A DNA stretch of 64,000 nt from Rhizoctonia solani (Eukaryota; Basidiomycota; Agaricomycetes; Cantharellales; Ceratobasidiaceae): the NCBI RefSeq assembly GCF_016906535.1, contig NC_057373.1, positions 620,001 through 684,000 of the forward strand, read 5' to 3'. The translations under genes and the position numbers were made by a program. Each line of letters begins with the position of its first letter. Positions within the stretch are counted from its first letter, which is position 1. A model generated the notes under the pieces. That model made no database searches and was not told the DNA's origin. It worked only from the letters and a program-made list of their open reading frames with translations. Shown here piece after piece: positions 43,681 to 57,452 of this stretch.

Positions 43681-45759
43681 CTTGAGCCATCTTTCCGATA
43701 TCTGCAATAGCCACATCAGGTCCCTATGGTGTACGATATGTCTCAGTATGTCTACTATGATTTGCTGATAACAAGCGAGAGGAACTGCACCGAGCTAGAG
43801 CTAAACTTTGAAAGTGTCTAGTCGTAAATAATAGCCAGTCATCAATACATTGCAGCGCTCTCAAACCACTTACTCACCTTTCCGACCAATAGTCTGGTTT
43901 GAGTTGTATGGAGGTTTCCCTGTCGCGTTAAACCACCGCGCCCAGTCACTGCGATTGCTCCTGAACCATCCAAGCGAACCTCCCTTGTCTCAATAGACAA
44001 CCGAGGGTCACACACGAGTATACTGAACGTTAATGTATCGAATACAGTTCCATTATAGGGATAATCGAGAGGTCCAACATAATCCTGGGTTGGGATTCCG
44101 CTCATGTCGATTGTCGCCTGGGTGGGCAGAGGCGGGCACGATGTGCATTTAGTCATGAGCCAGGCAGTGATACCGCTAGTTGGCGGATCCCCAGTCGAGG
44201 TGTTCTTCATGGGTCGGGCTAACGAAGTATCCCCATTCAGAACACTCAATGATAGTCTCTGGGTATAGAAAAGGCCTGGCTTGATCCTTCAGCCTGTCGG
44301 ATCCTAGGTGATATAGAGAACAATTACCGATTGTGCTTAACCTTAAAGAAAAATCGATTCCAAAGCTGGGCATTGTGAAATTCACCTGGGAACTAGTATC
44401 GGAGGAGTTCAAAGGGGCCACAACGGGTGGATCTGGGACCTCCCAAGTACAGACGGGGTCCATTGTTATAACGTCGGTAATATAGCGAGCTCTGTCTGAG
44501 GGACGAAGGTCAAGTGGCACGGGTACAGCGTATTTAGGGGTGGTAGCCTGGAACGCTACACTCATACCTGTATGCATGCTAGTTATCACTGGGTACACAA
44601 AACGAAAAGTATACTATGCCAACTGACCAAGAACACCTTGGACCCACCCCATTGCAGCCGCTTCCGTAGTTCTCGGGTCAAAATCAAGATTATCTTGCAC
44701 ACCTTGAAGGCTTGAGCTGGGCAGATGTATTGTTATCAACCCCACTTCCACGCGCCCGAAAGATAGACAAGATGACCCACACAATGATACTATCGCCAGC
44801 CACTGCTCCAACTCGAAATGCCTTGATTTCCTTATCCACATGTACCAGACCGACCGATACTGATCAAAGCCTAAGGTTAGCTACGTGCATGTGAGGAGCT
44901 CTAATGGTACTTACAGGCCGCCGGTGCCAAAGAAGATATTAGGATACCTATAAAGCTAACCACAAGGGCACCGGAATAGTAGGCTAAAATGAGCGAGTCA
45001 TTCACGGTTCACATCACTATTCCCTAAAGAACTACCCACTGGAGGCGCGACGTTGGAGGGCTAACAAAAGACCTCTCCAATAGCTGTGCGAGGGGATCGA
45101 AATACCGTTGACGGCTTTGATAGGAATTCCCGAGCCAGAATGACGTAGCATTCTGAAGAACTCCTCGCTCTAAATACAAGAATAACCTCATGGGCCAAGT
45201 ACTGCCTATTCACTAAGTTTTACTGACTAACCTTTAGCTCATCAAGGAGCGTTTTGAGAGGCAACATCGCGAGCCCAATAATAACAATGTTTAGCGTTGT
45301 AACCCCCGCTTTGATCGTAACTGAGTTATGGACGACATTCACTGAGCATACAAATGAGTCTCGATTACAAGAGAAAAATTACTCACAAAGATGAGTCTCG
45401 GGCTCTTCGATCGCCCAGATGCTTACCGGAACGATGCGCGTCGCTGCGACATAGCAAACCGCAAGGTACGCAAACGAAACTATGGGCAAGAATCCAATTA
45501 GCCAGACGACGTGTAGAAAGTGACACAATCGCCCCTTGATAGTTCCTTCCTTGAGCTCCTGTTGGCGAGCAATATGAACTGCAGAGCCCTTGTGATCTAA
45601 GGTGGGCACATCTATGGAAAGTGTGTCTTCAACTCTAGTCCATAACTCAACATCTTCCATTTCCATATTCTCTCTTGGCTCGCTAGAAGTAGAGTGGTGG
45701 GTATCGAAAGTAGGATTGGAATTGGTAGGATGTGAATCGGGTACCAGAGAGTACGACAT
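43681..45759 (-). pseudogene. 5' part of the multi-span membrane protein gene disrupted by the retroelement nest
   Basis: The start is ATG 45759 (MSYSLVPDSHPTNSNP). Exon 1 ends at 45387 with a span FLHVVWLIGFLPIVSFAYLA. Exon 2 holds FTIKAGVTTLNIVIIGLAML; exon 3 SEEFFRMLRHSGSGIPIKAV; exon 4 YYSGALVVSFIGILISSLAP. A long external domain with several N-glycosylation sites follows (LGLITIHLPSSS, PLNSSDTSSQVNFTMPSF, DYPYNGTVFDTLTF-like). The last exon before the insertion reads GPDVAIADIGKMAQAQ and stops being coding at the LTR. The rest of the protein, with one more span, is at 21329-21792. The fold is four spans with a large ectodomain; I do not recognise the family. If transcribed, the message would run into the element. 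Confidence 0.65.
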
Positions 45760-47279
45760 TGCGAACGTTGTGAAGCTTCAAAATAAACACAAGGGACCAA
45801 ATATTATAGCCGTCGCCTCCTAGCCGCCGTGTTTTAGTTATATGTATTCCGTGATACCGGATATTCAAGCTTCATTGTCCAGGTGGGCCAGATCCTTTGG
45901 CAATACATGCAGATTCGCAGGTACTTCGTAGTTATGGGGTAATCAAGGACCCCGGCTACCTGCGCTCATCCCATAGCTATAGCTCACCGAGTGTGTTTCG
46001 GCCTATCAGACCGATTTCATCGTGTGGTGCCCCTTATCAATTCCCTTTGGCTATGTTTCTATTACATGTTTGAGATGCACTGTGCATGTGGCGTTCTTCT
46101 ATAAGGTAGCGTAGAACCCGCGCTAATACTCAGGAACTGAAGGAAGAGTCCCATCTCCCAACTTGGGCCCTTAAGCAAGCTTCTGATCTACCCGACTGCA
46201 CTACATATCTTTTTCCTTCAACGGAACCGCTTCTCGCGAGAATCAGACGGACGCCGTACGCTGGGGGAGGGGGCAGCCTCAAATCGGTGATGTGTGTTAC
46301 TATATATACCCGCGATGATCACATACTAGGAAGTTACGTATAAATATTATTCTCAATAGTACTAAAATACATCTCCGAGCAATTTTTCAAGAAATTGACG
46401 CATGTTCTATTCATATCTATCTATCATATAGCATATATATGCATGTACCAACACAGTATACGTATCGAGATCCAAATATTACATCCACAAGAGCCAGTCG
46501 CGAAGCTGTTGATCTTTCCTTTACCCCGCCCGCTTCCCTGCCTCGACTACAGGTCTTCCCATTACCGCGTCGCTAGTTACAAGTATAATGCGAACCACCG
46601 ACCCCACGAACCCCACTTACGGTTGGACGTCCCAGATCTACCCTCGCCCTCGCCGTTCCGCGGCAGCGAGGGTCCCAACTCACCGAATTATCCTCATACT
46701 ACGCACATAACATTTCTTAATAATATTACATCACCATGCACGTCACGAGCTCACACAGGCCAAGTTCGCAATCTACAAGTTACGGGCGCATAATCACGCG
46801 TTTGACTCTAACTATAAATTTTATGACTGTTGCCTTGGCAAGATTAGTGAATGACTGAGTGAAGTGGAAGGTGGTAGTCGGTTTAAACTGGACATTTGAC
46901 ATATCCTGGTATATCCAGACAAGAATAGGAGTTTATTGGCCAGGACGTGCCCCATGGATCAACCCAGGCAAACCCAAATAAAGCGCTTCTACCCCCAGGT
47001 AATCTGAAGCCTACTGTGGGTCTCGTTGGCATACCTGAACGAAGAATGAGCTACCCAGCTTCGGATAATCAGTTCGCCGTACTGAGATGTTCTCTGAGCT
47101 TCACGAAAGACTTCAAGTAGGTGCTTCTTCGGAGATTGTCATGTGATCGTAGAGGGCGCTAATCAAAACGTTTAGTACCGCAATTAGTAGGGGGAAGGTG
47201 GACTTTGCAGCCCACTGCCCAGCCAACCGCAGCAACACCGTCATATACCTTTGCCGTGTTTTACAAGTATAGAGTGGCA
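45760..47279. other. Intergenic, divergent promoters, with GC-rich block
   Basis: This 1.5-kb gap lies between the membrane-protein gene (-) and the NACHT gene (+). A GC-rich patch at about 46530-46690 contains ACCCTCGCCCTCGCC and GGCAGCGAGGGT arms and resembles the patch at 18580-18650. An open frame at 46395-46793 across it is not convincing. Confidence 0.4.
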
Positions 47280-50200
47280 ATGGCACTTATCTATGATCCA
47301 GGAAGCCAAGTACGCCTTCGAATCGCGGGTATGTCGTGACCATTGTATTTCCACCTAGTCTGATATATAGTTAATCAACTCTATTCGGCAGAAATTGAGA
47401 TTCGACCAGTCTTATCAGAACGAGCCATAAAGTTAGAATTGATGGTTGACGGCAATTTGACAAAGAAGCTACCCGAAATTCATGGTGGGCAACCACTGAA
47501 GTGGTCCAAGCTAATAATTTGGTGAGCGTGATCTTCTAACCCATCAGATGCATATCTTATCGATCGGGTGCTCGCAAACTTACGGTCAATGATTTTACCT
47601 AGTGATGTTCGTTCGGAATCTCAAGTGGAGTTGGTTATCCACCAGAAATGCTATACACTCTACCCCCGGTATAAACGGTACAAATCGGAGTCGTATCGAG
47701 CTTCTGAGGTCATACAGTCATCGGTTGGGTCATTCAGCATCAGTTCGTTATTCGTTTTTCCATCACTATCAGAGGATCTGACTCGAATACTCAGATGTCG
47801 AAAATATAGAATATAATGTTAAGCTTAAACTTCTTGATCAAACGCGGGTAAGGATGATTACACGGTAGAATAAGTGTGCTGTTGATCGTCACACCGTTTA
47901 GGCCAAGGAATTGTTTGATGAATCCGAGGGCATACTATCTTGCCTGGGAGAGACACGCAATGCTTCCAATGGACCAACGGCTACTCAGACCATGTTTAAG
48001 TCGATGCTTCAGTTTGGAAGCCTTGTGGCCGAGGCTAGTTTTATTTGACTTTTATACATCTTTGGGGCTCAAACCTTCATAACAGGTCCATCCCATCGCC
48101 AAATTGGTCTTTTCTGTTTGCACATATGCTTGGGAGGTGCGTATATGCTATAATACCTACATGTTTGTACCGACTATGTCATACAGAGGTTCGAGACGGA
48201 ACAAAAACTGAGATTAGAGCTAGACGATTTAGCGGGGCAGTTACTTGGAATGACGCGATTAGTTGAACGAGTGAAAGAATGCGCCAGATTGGAGCCTCTT
48301 ATTCAAACTATTGGAGACTTCTTGCACTTACTCGAAGATGTATCGATATTTGTGCTAGAACGCAAGGCAAAGGGGTTTGTTGGTGCGTGAGAGTGCTGCC
48401 CTGGGGTGTGAGAGTTTGTACTAACGTATCAACTCGAAAATAGTACAGGTGCTAAAGGGCGTCATTGATTCTGGCGATCGCGACCAAGTGGAAGATTTGG
48501 GGAAAAGGTTTCAAAGGATTAGCAGCATTTTTGAGAAGGGCATTGGCGCCCAAACAATGAAGATAGTAACTACTGCCCGTATGTCAACACTGCAAATGGC
48601 CCCAGAATTACTGACACCTTGGATGAACAGGGGAAGATGAACTACTTCAACGACTCAATCCAGTGAGGCCAAGTGGGCATAATCCATCCTGGGTATGCCA
48701 AGAAGGCACACGCAGGCGTGTTCTAGGGGATATTGACCGCTGGATAAGAGATGAAGATTCAACCCATAAACTTATGTGGATTTATGGCCAAGCAGGGATT
48801 GGCAAGAGTACGGTAGCAACGTCAGTATGTCAAGAACTCTCCGACAAGGGAATTCTTGTTGTCTCCTTTTTCTGCAAACGCGACGATTCTGCGCTTCGGG
48901 ACCCTCTGCGTCTGATCAATAGCGTTGCGCACGGGCTCACCATTCATTACCCTCCATACGGTAAACTTGTAGCCCAAGAAATAGAAACTAATAAAGACCT
49001 CTGCACTTCCTATCTCCAGACGCGCTACTTAGGATTGTTGAAGAAGCCCCTTTGTGCGCTCGATAGCGCATACTCTCCGCCACCTTGCGTCATTATTATT
49101 GACGCAATGGATGAGTGCGGAACAGAAGACACTCGCACACAGCAAGACGCAACCCGCAAACAGGTACTGGGATACCTACTCGACTTGTCGTCTCTTGTCC
49201 CCTGGCTCAAGGTCATTGTAACCAGTCGGCCGGACAGTAACATCCGTGTTGTCTTCGAACAGTCCGCGGGTCAGTTGATCTCCCAAATTGACCTACATGG
49301 ATATTCCGCTGTGGATGACATCCAAATTTTCATCAAGGCAAAACTCAACGACATTGCAAACAGAGATGAATGGCCTTCGGACGGCATTGAACGTATTTGC
49401 AAGAAAGCCGGAGGACTATTTATTTGGGCTGCAACTGCATGCGCTTTCATTATTGAAGCCGATGACCCACCCGAGCAACTACGGATTCTATTCGAGGAAA
49501 ATGTCAGTGGCAACGGCTTCGATGGCTTGGACTCGCTTTACACAACTGTCATCAAAAACGCTTTGGGGAATAGCGTACCAAATATCCAACGCTGTATTGG
49601 CTCGATTGTAACTATATCAATGAGGCAACCGGTGCCGTTCGAAGTATTAAGCAAGCTGATGGAACGACACATAAAACTAACAGTTCTAGAGAGAATTATT
49701 GAGCGCCTTGGAGCGGTGTTCTACAGAGACGCTCACCTCAAGGAGGCTATACGAGTTATACATCCCTCGTTTGCTGACTTTGTGCTTGACAAGGATCGTT
49801 CAAAAAGCTTCTGGATCGATCCTATACAACGGAATATCGAGATTTCAATTGGCTGTGTATCGATAATGGAGGACGAACTTAGATTTAACATATGCGACCT
49901 GGAGACCTCGCACCTGCCCAATGGTAGCGTATCTGATTTGAATTCGAAAATCGAGGACAATGTCAGCGGGCAGCTGGCTTATAGTTGCATATACTGGATT
50001 GATCACCTCCTTGGAAGCAGAGAAAGATTCATAGAGGTAGCCAATTTGGCGGCCAAAATAACTCAAGCTGGTCAACCCCTATTACTTTATTGGCTTGAAG
50101 TTCTAAGCGTTCTGCAGAAAGTGCCCGTAGCAACGTATGGTTTACGTGAACTCAGCCGAAAGCTACGAGTAAGTGACGATCGTTGTATATTTGAATCCCA

Positions 50201-52803
50201 CAACATATCGAGCTCACGCCCGTCATTCTTGTTAGTTATACCAACAAGCAAGCGCCAAGTCGGTTTGGGATGCATACAGATTTGTTTTTGCGTTCTCTGA
50301 CCCTATTATTATGAGCGCACCACACATTTACATATCAGCTCTTCCACTTGCACCAAAGCAGTCCGAGATTTCCCGTAGATTCTTAGATCAGTTTCGGAAT
50401 ACTGCCAGGATAGTCAACGGGCAAATTGAAACATGGCCAGTCTGGCTAAGATCTCTCCGTCATCCAGAACAAATAACTTCACTGTGCATTTCACAAGACG
50501 GTCAATGGCTACTCACCAGCTGCTTGGACGACTCAAACCCGATACGGGTGTTTGATATGCGGACGGGCGAATTAGTTCGCACCCTCAAGCAGTACTCTCC
50601 CACTCACGAATCGCGTTTTGTTGCCATATCTCCTGACGGGGCTCTCATAGCATCTGCTTCAATGACTGGAGAAATCCTTTTCTGGAATGCCAACTCTGGT
50701 GCCGTAGTCCACAGCCATCAAATCGAAATCCCTGAACACGACTACTTCAGCCCTCGAGCATGGTCGTTTTTACCGGATGGGTCTGCCCTTCGCATTTTAA
50801 CAGGGGGGGTTGAGCTTGGTCATAGTGCTCCCCCACTAGCATACGAGATAGGAATAAATGGGGTTGTCGAGGCACCCCGTCAGATCGGTGAAGGCGGACT
50901 TGAATACCGTACACTAGCACTCTCTCCTGATGGGACTTGTATAGCTGGGCGCACATCCAGAGAGCTAGTAATTCTTACATGGCCCGATCCTCCAGCTGGT
51001 GGAGTGCGACTTGATATTGATGGTGGAGACTTCGCTATCGTATTTTCCCCAAGCGGCAATCTCATTGCAGCCGGTGGTGACCGTCTACAAATCTTTCATG
51101 CTAAGGCAGGCAGTTTGCGTGGTGCAAAATTGTCCGAGGGGTGTTATTCTCGTACAATCCAGCATATTGCATTTTCCTCGGACGAAACTCAATTAATTAC
51201 GGCGAATGAGACGGCGAGAACACACGTCGTGCGAGCACACGTGCGAGCACGTGAAATACTGATATGGGAGACCCAAACCTGCCGCAATATTGGTATCATA
51301 CCTATCGGCCATTCGTTTATTGATCGAGCCGCGCTCGCGTTTTCGCCCAACGGCGCACATGTTGTATCCGCCTTATCGGGTAATACAGTCTTAATATGCG
51401 ACGTCTCTGTCGCCACTTTGATCGATCGCAGCTATCCATTTGCAAAACAGCGGACTGGACTGGTTTCTACGTCACTGTTACGGCGGGATGGGACACCCAC
51501 GGCCGATAGCGATTCAGGTTATTCAGATAGGCCACAGAATCACGAGCATGGCGTCCAGTTAGCCGGACCTTCTGGTCCAGTTACAACTGTCGCATTTTCT
51601 CCCGATAGCAATCGCATCATCTCTGTTAGTTCAGATGCCGGCAAAAGTACTGTGCAAACCTGGAACACTCACACGGGTGCCCCTATTGGAGAGCCCTTCA
51701 TTTCAGATTCGCATATTGATGGATTTACATTTTCACCTGACGGCACCCGTATCATAGTTCAAGTCAATAACAGATACAACACCTTTCCCGAACCCATCGA
51801 TGTATGGGATGCTAATACATATGAGCCCTTGATGCAATTAAAGATGGCATCACACCCGTTTGCCTTATCCCCAGATGGTTCCCACCTGGTCACCAATTCC
51901 CAGGAATCTGACGATGATGGAATAGCTGTAGGGGGCTTGATTTTATGGGACTTCAGCACAGGCGACATTATCCAAAAGCTGGACGCAACCCGAACATTTG
52001 CAGAGTTGATTGCTTTCTCTTCTGAATTCGAACAGTCTCGAATGTTCTCTTGTCATACAATCCAATCGGATGATGACTCCAAGGATGAAAAACAAGTCAT
52101 TATCTGGAACGTCGCACCTTACAATATCGTCGGAAGCTGGTCTCTACAGGATGTATATTTCAACGCCTTTTCTCTTGATGGGTCTTCCATAGGATTACAT
52201 TCGTATTCCTCCGATGGTTACTGGTCGAGAGAGAACTACGTGGTCAATAATGCTCAAACCGGGAATCAGATCTCTTCGTGGGCCCTTCATAGATACTCAG
52301 GTAGAGTCGTGCTCTCACCTGATGGCACCCGGTTAGCTGAAACCTACCGCCGGCATAAGGGGAGGGGGGGATCCAGTTTCCTTACTCTGTCGGATTCGAA
52401 GCAAGACGTGAATTATTCCTTGGTCGGAAATAGCGACAATATATGTTCACTAGCCTTCTCACCAGATGGAACCAAGTTGGCATCTGGCTCGGAAGACAAA
52501 CTCATATGTGTTTGGGATGTTACCGGCAGCGATGCACGTGGCTCGTGGTACAGTAGCGAACGCTCTGATTGGCCTTCAAATACACGCTTGTTTCCCCCCT
52601 CTCCGGATGGCTTCCTCACGACCCAGAAGGAATCTTCCTCAGGCTATGGCTCCCAGAATATTATAGGAACTTTACCGACCGCCGTTTATTGCAATATATT
52701 TCAACAAACTCCGAGCGCGAAATCTGTTGACTTCTCGAGATTTGCACATGGCACAGATTGGGCAAAAGTCTCCACCGAATACGATCAACAAGTACATACC
52801 TAA
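47280..52803 (+). CDS. NLR-type STAND protein: C2-like N-terminus, helical domain, NACHT, WD40 repeats
   Basis: The start is ATG 47280 (MALIYDPGSQVRLRIA). Early exons encode a beta-rich C2-like part (IEIRPVLSERAIKLELMVDG, ENIEYNVKLKLLDQTR). A helical region follows, of the kind found before NACHT in fungal STAND proteins (MFKSMLQFGSLVAEVHPIAK, FETEQKLRLELDDLAGQLLG). The NACHT has Walker A GQAGIGKST, FFCKRDD, Walker B VIIIDAMDEC and VIVTSRPDS. After an intron at about 50169-50250 the frame continues SVWDAYRFVFAFSDPIIMSA, HIYISALPLAP and then about ten irregular WD40 blades (for example FSPDGTKLASGSEDKLICVW). The product is about 1,550 residues. Such proteins are thought to oligomerise on ligand binding to the repeats and to trigger defence or cell death. 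No known effector domain (HET, PFD-like lipase, amyloid) was seen at the N-terminus. Blades are degenerate, not a high-identity repeat array. Confidence 0.8.
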
Positions 52804-53348
52804 CTTCGGGCCCAAGGTGTGATTTTTTTTCTCTTCTTTCCTTCAGATTAGAACATAATCCCATTCCTGTTTAGGCTTTGTAGCTGCTATCCACCAAGGC
52901 GTTGAACTGGTAAAAAAAATTTCAGAAGAACTGTGTACGTGGAGGGATGGCTTTATGTGGCTATGATACTGTTGAGATTGCTTATTGAATGTATTATGCC
53001 TGGTCTTTCAGTCATGCTGCTTGAGTGTAACTCGATTGCTCCTATGCCTATGCCCAGAATGGTTTTGATGTATTTGTTGGGTCCAAGTTTGCGGATCTAC
53101 TTTAAGCTGGCATCCCTATTGAACATACTGTCTCAATCTAAGACTGTAAACCAAGGCCATTGGCACATCCTTTATATTAGAACTTCCTCTGAAAGCGGAC
53201 TGCTATCCCCTAATAACGTATAAACTATTACAGTGCTCCGGCCGTATAAGCTAGAGAGAGAAGATAGTGATAAGATGCACTTTATAAGGTACTCGATTGA
53301 GCACAAGTCACCTTGAATATTTTAATGTTGCTCACACTTTCAAGAACC
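52804..53348. other. Intergenic
   Basis: This AT-rich gap follows the NACHT-WD40 stop. A 96-codon frame at 52933-53223 is Leu/Met-rich, probably by composition, and has no support. Confidence 0.4.
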
Positions 53349-53597
53349 TCACTCCTTCAACTGATACCCGGACTGTGCAGCGTAAGCAAACTCTGGTTTT
53401 GAGCGTTGCCCACCCTCAGCTAAATGTCTCAGACAAACAGTCCCGCCTTTAATAAGCGCATATAGACAGAAAGCTGTCCCGAATCCCACGTATTTTGGGA
53501 GGCTGTATGCAAGGGTAGCGCATAGATGTAATGTCAACAACCGGATCCATATGACTAATTCAAAAATGAACAAAACCAGTCGAAATAGGAGGCCCAA
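53349..53597 (-). CDS. Possible small two-span membrane protein
   Basis: An 82-codon uninterrupted frame, MGLLFRLVLFIFELVIWIRL, with a second hydrophobic part (YVGFGTAFCLYALIKGGTV) and a polar tail. It starts only seven bases after the stop of the mL45-like gene on the same strand, leaving no room for its own promoter. It may be 3' UTR of that gene that happens to be open. No family is recognised. Confidence 0.22.
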   Translation of the reverse strand: MGLLFRLVLFIFELVIWIRLLTLHLCATLAYSLPKYVGFGTAFCLYALIKGGTVCLRHLAEGGQRSKPEFAYAAQSGYQLKE

Positions 53598-53603
53598 AAG
53601 AAA

Positions 53604-54609
53604 TCATTTGGGAGGGTCAACAGACTTCCGTAATGTCCAGTCATTATCATCCCACATTTTCTTCTCCATCACGATATATTCTCGAACCGGAACATATTTC
53701 TTTGGATCCCCGGATAAGAGCTTTCCTTTGGGTCCATATACCGCAACAGCCTATGCAACAACAACAAAAAACATAAACAGACTCCTCAGATAGTGACCAT
53801 TGATAGCTCACCTGTTTTGTATCAAATCTCACCAACACCTGCGCACAATGATCTTCTGGCTTTTTACTGTTCCACGCATCCACAGTCCTAAAGCTCAACA
53901 TCTTGACCTCTCCTCTATCCCCCTCTTCACTGTTCCAAACGACCATTTGATCCTTGGGCCGCGCCTTTATCCGCTCTCTTAACTTCTTGAGCTGTTCTTC
54001 ACTGCATACACGCGAGAGGGTTTTAATATCGCCTCGAGCAAAGGAAGAGTTCATGGATTTGTATGCCGCGAGGGCGTGGGAGGATAGGTGTTTCGAAGAT
54101 GCGGTGAGACGTTCGAGGATGGATGGTTTAGGAATGAGGCCGACTTTGTATGCTTTTCGAAAGCTTAGCTCAAGCAGTCAGGACAACTTGTGGTAGGATA
54201 TGGTCTCAAGACGAGGGACTGGACGAACCTCCAGATACTCTTTAATTTATCCTGCACCGTTTCTTTTGCCCAATCGACCTTTCCTTGGAGTCCAGGCGCA
54301 GATTTTGATAGTGGGGTGGGAAGTCTCAAGTCTTCAATTACATTCAAGTCGTTATATAATTAGAGTAGTATTTATGAATAAACTACAAGACATACCGAGG
54401 ATCATCAGCTGCTGAGCCTTTATATCGAAATCCTTGGGCAAGTCCGACGATGCCATCTTCTCAAGAGAAGCCAACTGTTTCGCATCTTCATCCTTCTTCT
54501 TCTGTGTCTCAGCAGCCGTCGCAACACCTCTTCTCGTCCCCACACCAGCGCCAGTCCTAAGTCCCAGCCGTGTCAACCGAAGAGAAATCATTGTGTCGAT
54601 CGTCGTCAA
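53604..54609 (-). CDS. Mitochondrial mL45/Mba1-like protein (Tim44-like fold)
   Basis: Several exons on the minus strand: exon 1 runs 54395-54609 (or from the second Met at 54591), then PTPLSKSAPGLQGKVDWAKE, and the main exon SFRKAYKVGLIPKPSILERL through DIKTLSRVCSEEQLKKLRER. The last exon, AVAVYGPKGKLLSGDPKKYV, ends at TGA 53604-53606. The N-terminus (LRLTRLGLRTGAGVGTRRGV) is basic with hydroxylated residues, a typical mitochondrial presequence. The AAYKSMNSSFARGDIKTL pattern and the closing strand pattern (EYIVMEKKMW) fit the Tim44-like domain shared by Tim44, mL45 and yeast Mba1. mL45/Mba1 tethers mitoribosomes to the inner membrane during insertion of new proteins. Mba1/mL45 is preferred over Tim44 because there is no long J-protein-binding N-terminal coil. 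Confidence 0.6.
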
Positions 54610-54805
54610 ATTAGGTTCAAATTCGGCGCTTGCGAAAAAGTGGATGACTAATCACTCCGGAGCGCCGCGGCTTGCGTAGGCAAACGGCAAACGGCAATCG
54701 AGCAATTTCGATCCGGCTGATTGTGAGTGGATTTAAACCCGACCACGACACTCGACTTTTGTGACTTGAGCCACTTTCCAACACACTCTCCCGCTTTCGT
54801 TTATC

Positions 54806-55449
54806 ATGCCTGTGAGTATGCCGAGCTCGGACGAGGATAATCACAGGAAAGAGTAAACTAATTTAAATTTTTATTTATAGCGCCAATCTCGTTCCCGTCC
54901 CGCCGCTCGCCCCGCCAGCTCGTCCTCGTCTTCTCCCTTTGGCAACTCGAGCGGCCAAACTCGCCAAGCTTCGACAGCTGCTTACCCTCCCCAAGCTCAA
55001 CCCTATGGAGCCTACCCTCAACAAGCCCAGGCTCAACAGAGACAACCTGGCTTGCTCGCTCAGATGGCCGCCACAGCCAGTTCGGTGGCTGTCGGTTCTA
55101 CCGTCGGTCATGGATTGAGCAACATGTTGTTTGGTGGGAGGAGTGAGGCGCCTGTTGAACAGCAGGCACCACCTCAGCAGCAGTATGCTCCCCAGAACTC
55201 GGGACTGAGCTGTGATTTCCAGGCAAAGGGTGGGTCTCACGATTGTGTTATTTATACCGTGTTCATAACTGACTTGGAACGTGACGCATAGAATTCACCA
55301 AATGCATGGAGCACGGCGATATCAACACTTGCGGTTGGTACCTTGAGCAACTCAAGGCTGTGAGTATAATTTTACTTTCGCACGTGTGTCCAGGAGCTGA
55401 TGTAGGATGATTTCATTTGTAGTGCCAAGCTGCTGCCCGTCCTTATTAA
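54806..55449 (+). CDS. MIX17: MIX17 / CHCHD2-CHCHD10 family twin CX9C protein
   Basis: Four exons: 54806-54811, 54881-55229, 55292-55359 and 55423-55449. The protein is about 150 residues. A basic, Ser-rich start (MPRQSRSRPAARPASS) is followed by a Gln/Pro-rich part (PQAQPYGAYPQQAQAQQR). A hydrophobic Ala/Gly helix (LAQMAATASSVAVGSTVGHG) leads to the CHCH domain, C-DFQAKEFTK-C then C-GWYLEQLKA-C, both with nine residues between cysteines. Such proteins are oxidised by Mia40 in the intermembrane space; CHCHD2/10 affect cristae and respiration. The start codon exon has only six bases, which is easy to miss in automatic models. It is divergent from the mL45-like gene with about 200 bp between starts. 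No defect was seen. Confidence 0.92.
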
Positions 55450-56884
<1,435 letters not shown>

Positions 56885-57452
56885 TGGGAGTTGTGGAAGG
56901 AGGAGTCGAGTGGTGAAGCGAAGAAGTAGGCCTGAGAGTGTTGTGGTGTTGGACAGGTCTGGACGCTACAGGCCTCCCCTTTTATTTACTACCTGGTCGG
57001 GCAAGAACCAAGCCTAGGTAAACAACAAAACGATGCCACGTGACTCAGGGCACTCTCAACAAAACTAGGTGGTGGCTAATTCTATATCGAAGGATCAGTG
57101 GTAGAGAGTTGGATATGTCCATATAAATGTCTTACATCTATTATATTCTAATTTATATTATTCCAGGAGCATGAAAGAGCATCATAGGGTGCTTTGCCTC
57201 TTCAAGTTCAGTCATTTTCGTCTCCTCGCCGTCACTCACGTGATACCGCCACCCGCCCTGGATCTGACGTAATCTCATAACGCGTCTCTTCGTCCACCAC
57301 GGTCGATCCCCACGATTGGGCGCTGCATACAGCCAGGTCTTGGGCACAATTGACTCGGTCTGGCCTCTGACTCGCCACCAACCAATAAAATCTCGGATAT
57401 TGTAAATTGAGCTTCCTGAAGGACTTGACAGGCTCTCGGTTAACGCACTATA
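56885..57452. promoter_or_regulatory. Shared upstream region of histone H3 and the Spc34-like gene
   Basis: The two genes are divergent, so this region must contain both promoters and the H3 5' UTR. It includes an ACGTGACTC element near 57040 and a TATATTATTCC-like AT-rich patch near 57150. A minus-strand frame 57153-57347 is discussed under rejected items. Confidence 0.4.

Noticed and set aside
46395..46793. 132-codon open frame between the membrane gene and the NACHT gene
   Set aside because: Composition follows the local sequence, it runs across the GC-rich repeat-like patch, and it has no recognisable domain.
57153..57347. Trp/Arg-rich minus-strand open frame (WWTKRRVMRL...) between H3 and the Spc34-like gene
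   Set aside because: It can be extended upstream in one frame to about 57420, but no convincing start or upstream exon exists outside the Spc34-like first exon. It may be a relic; kept out of the gene list.
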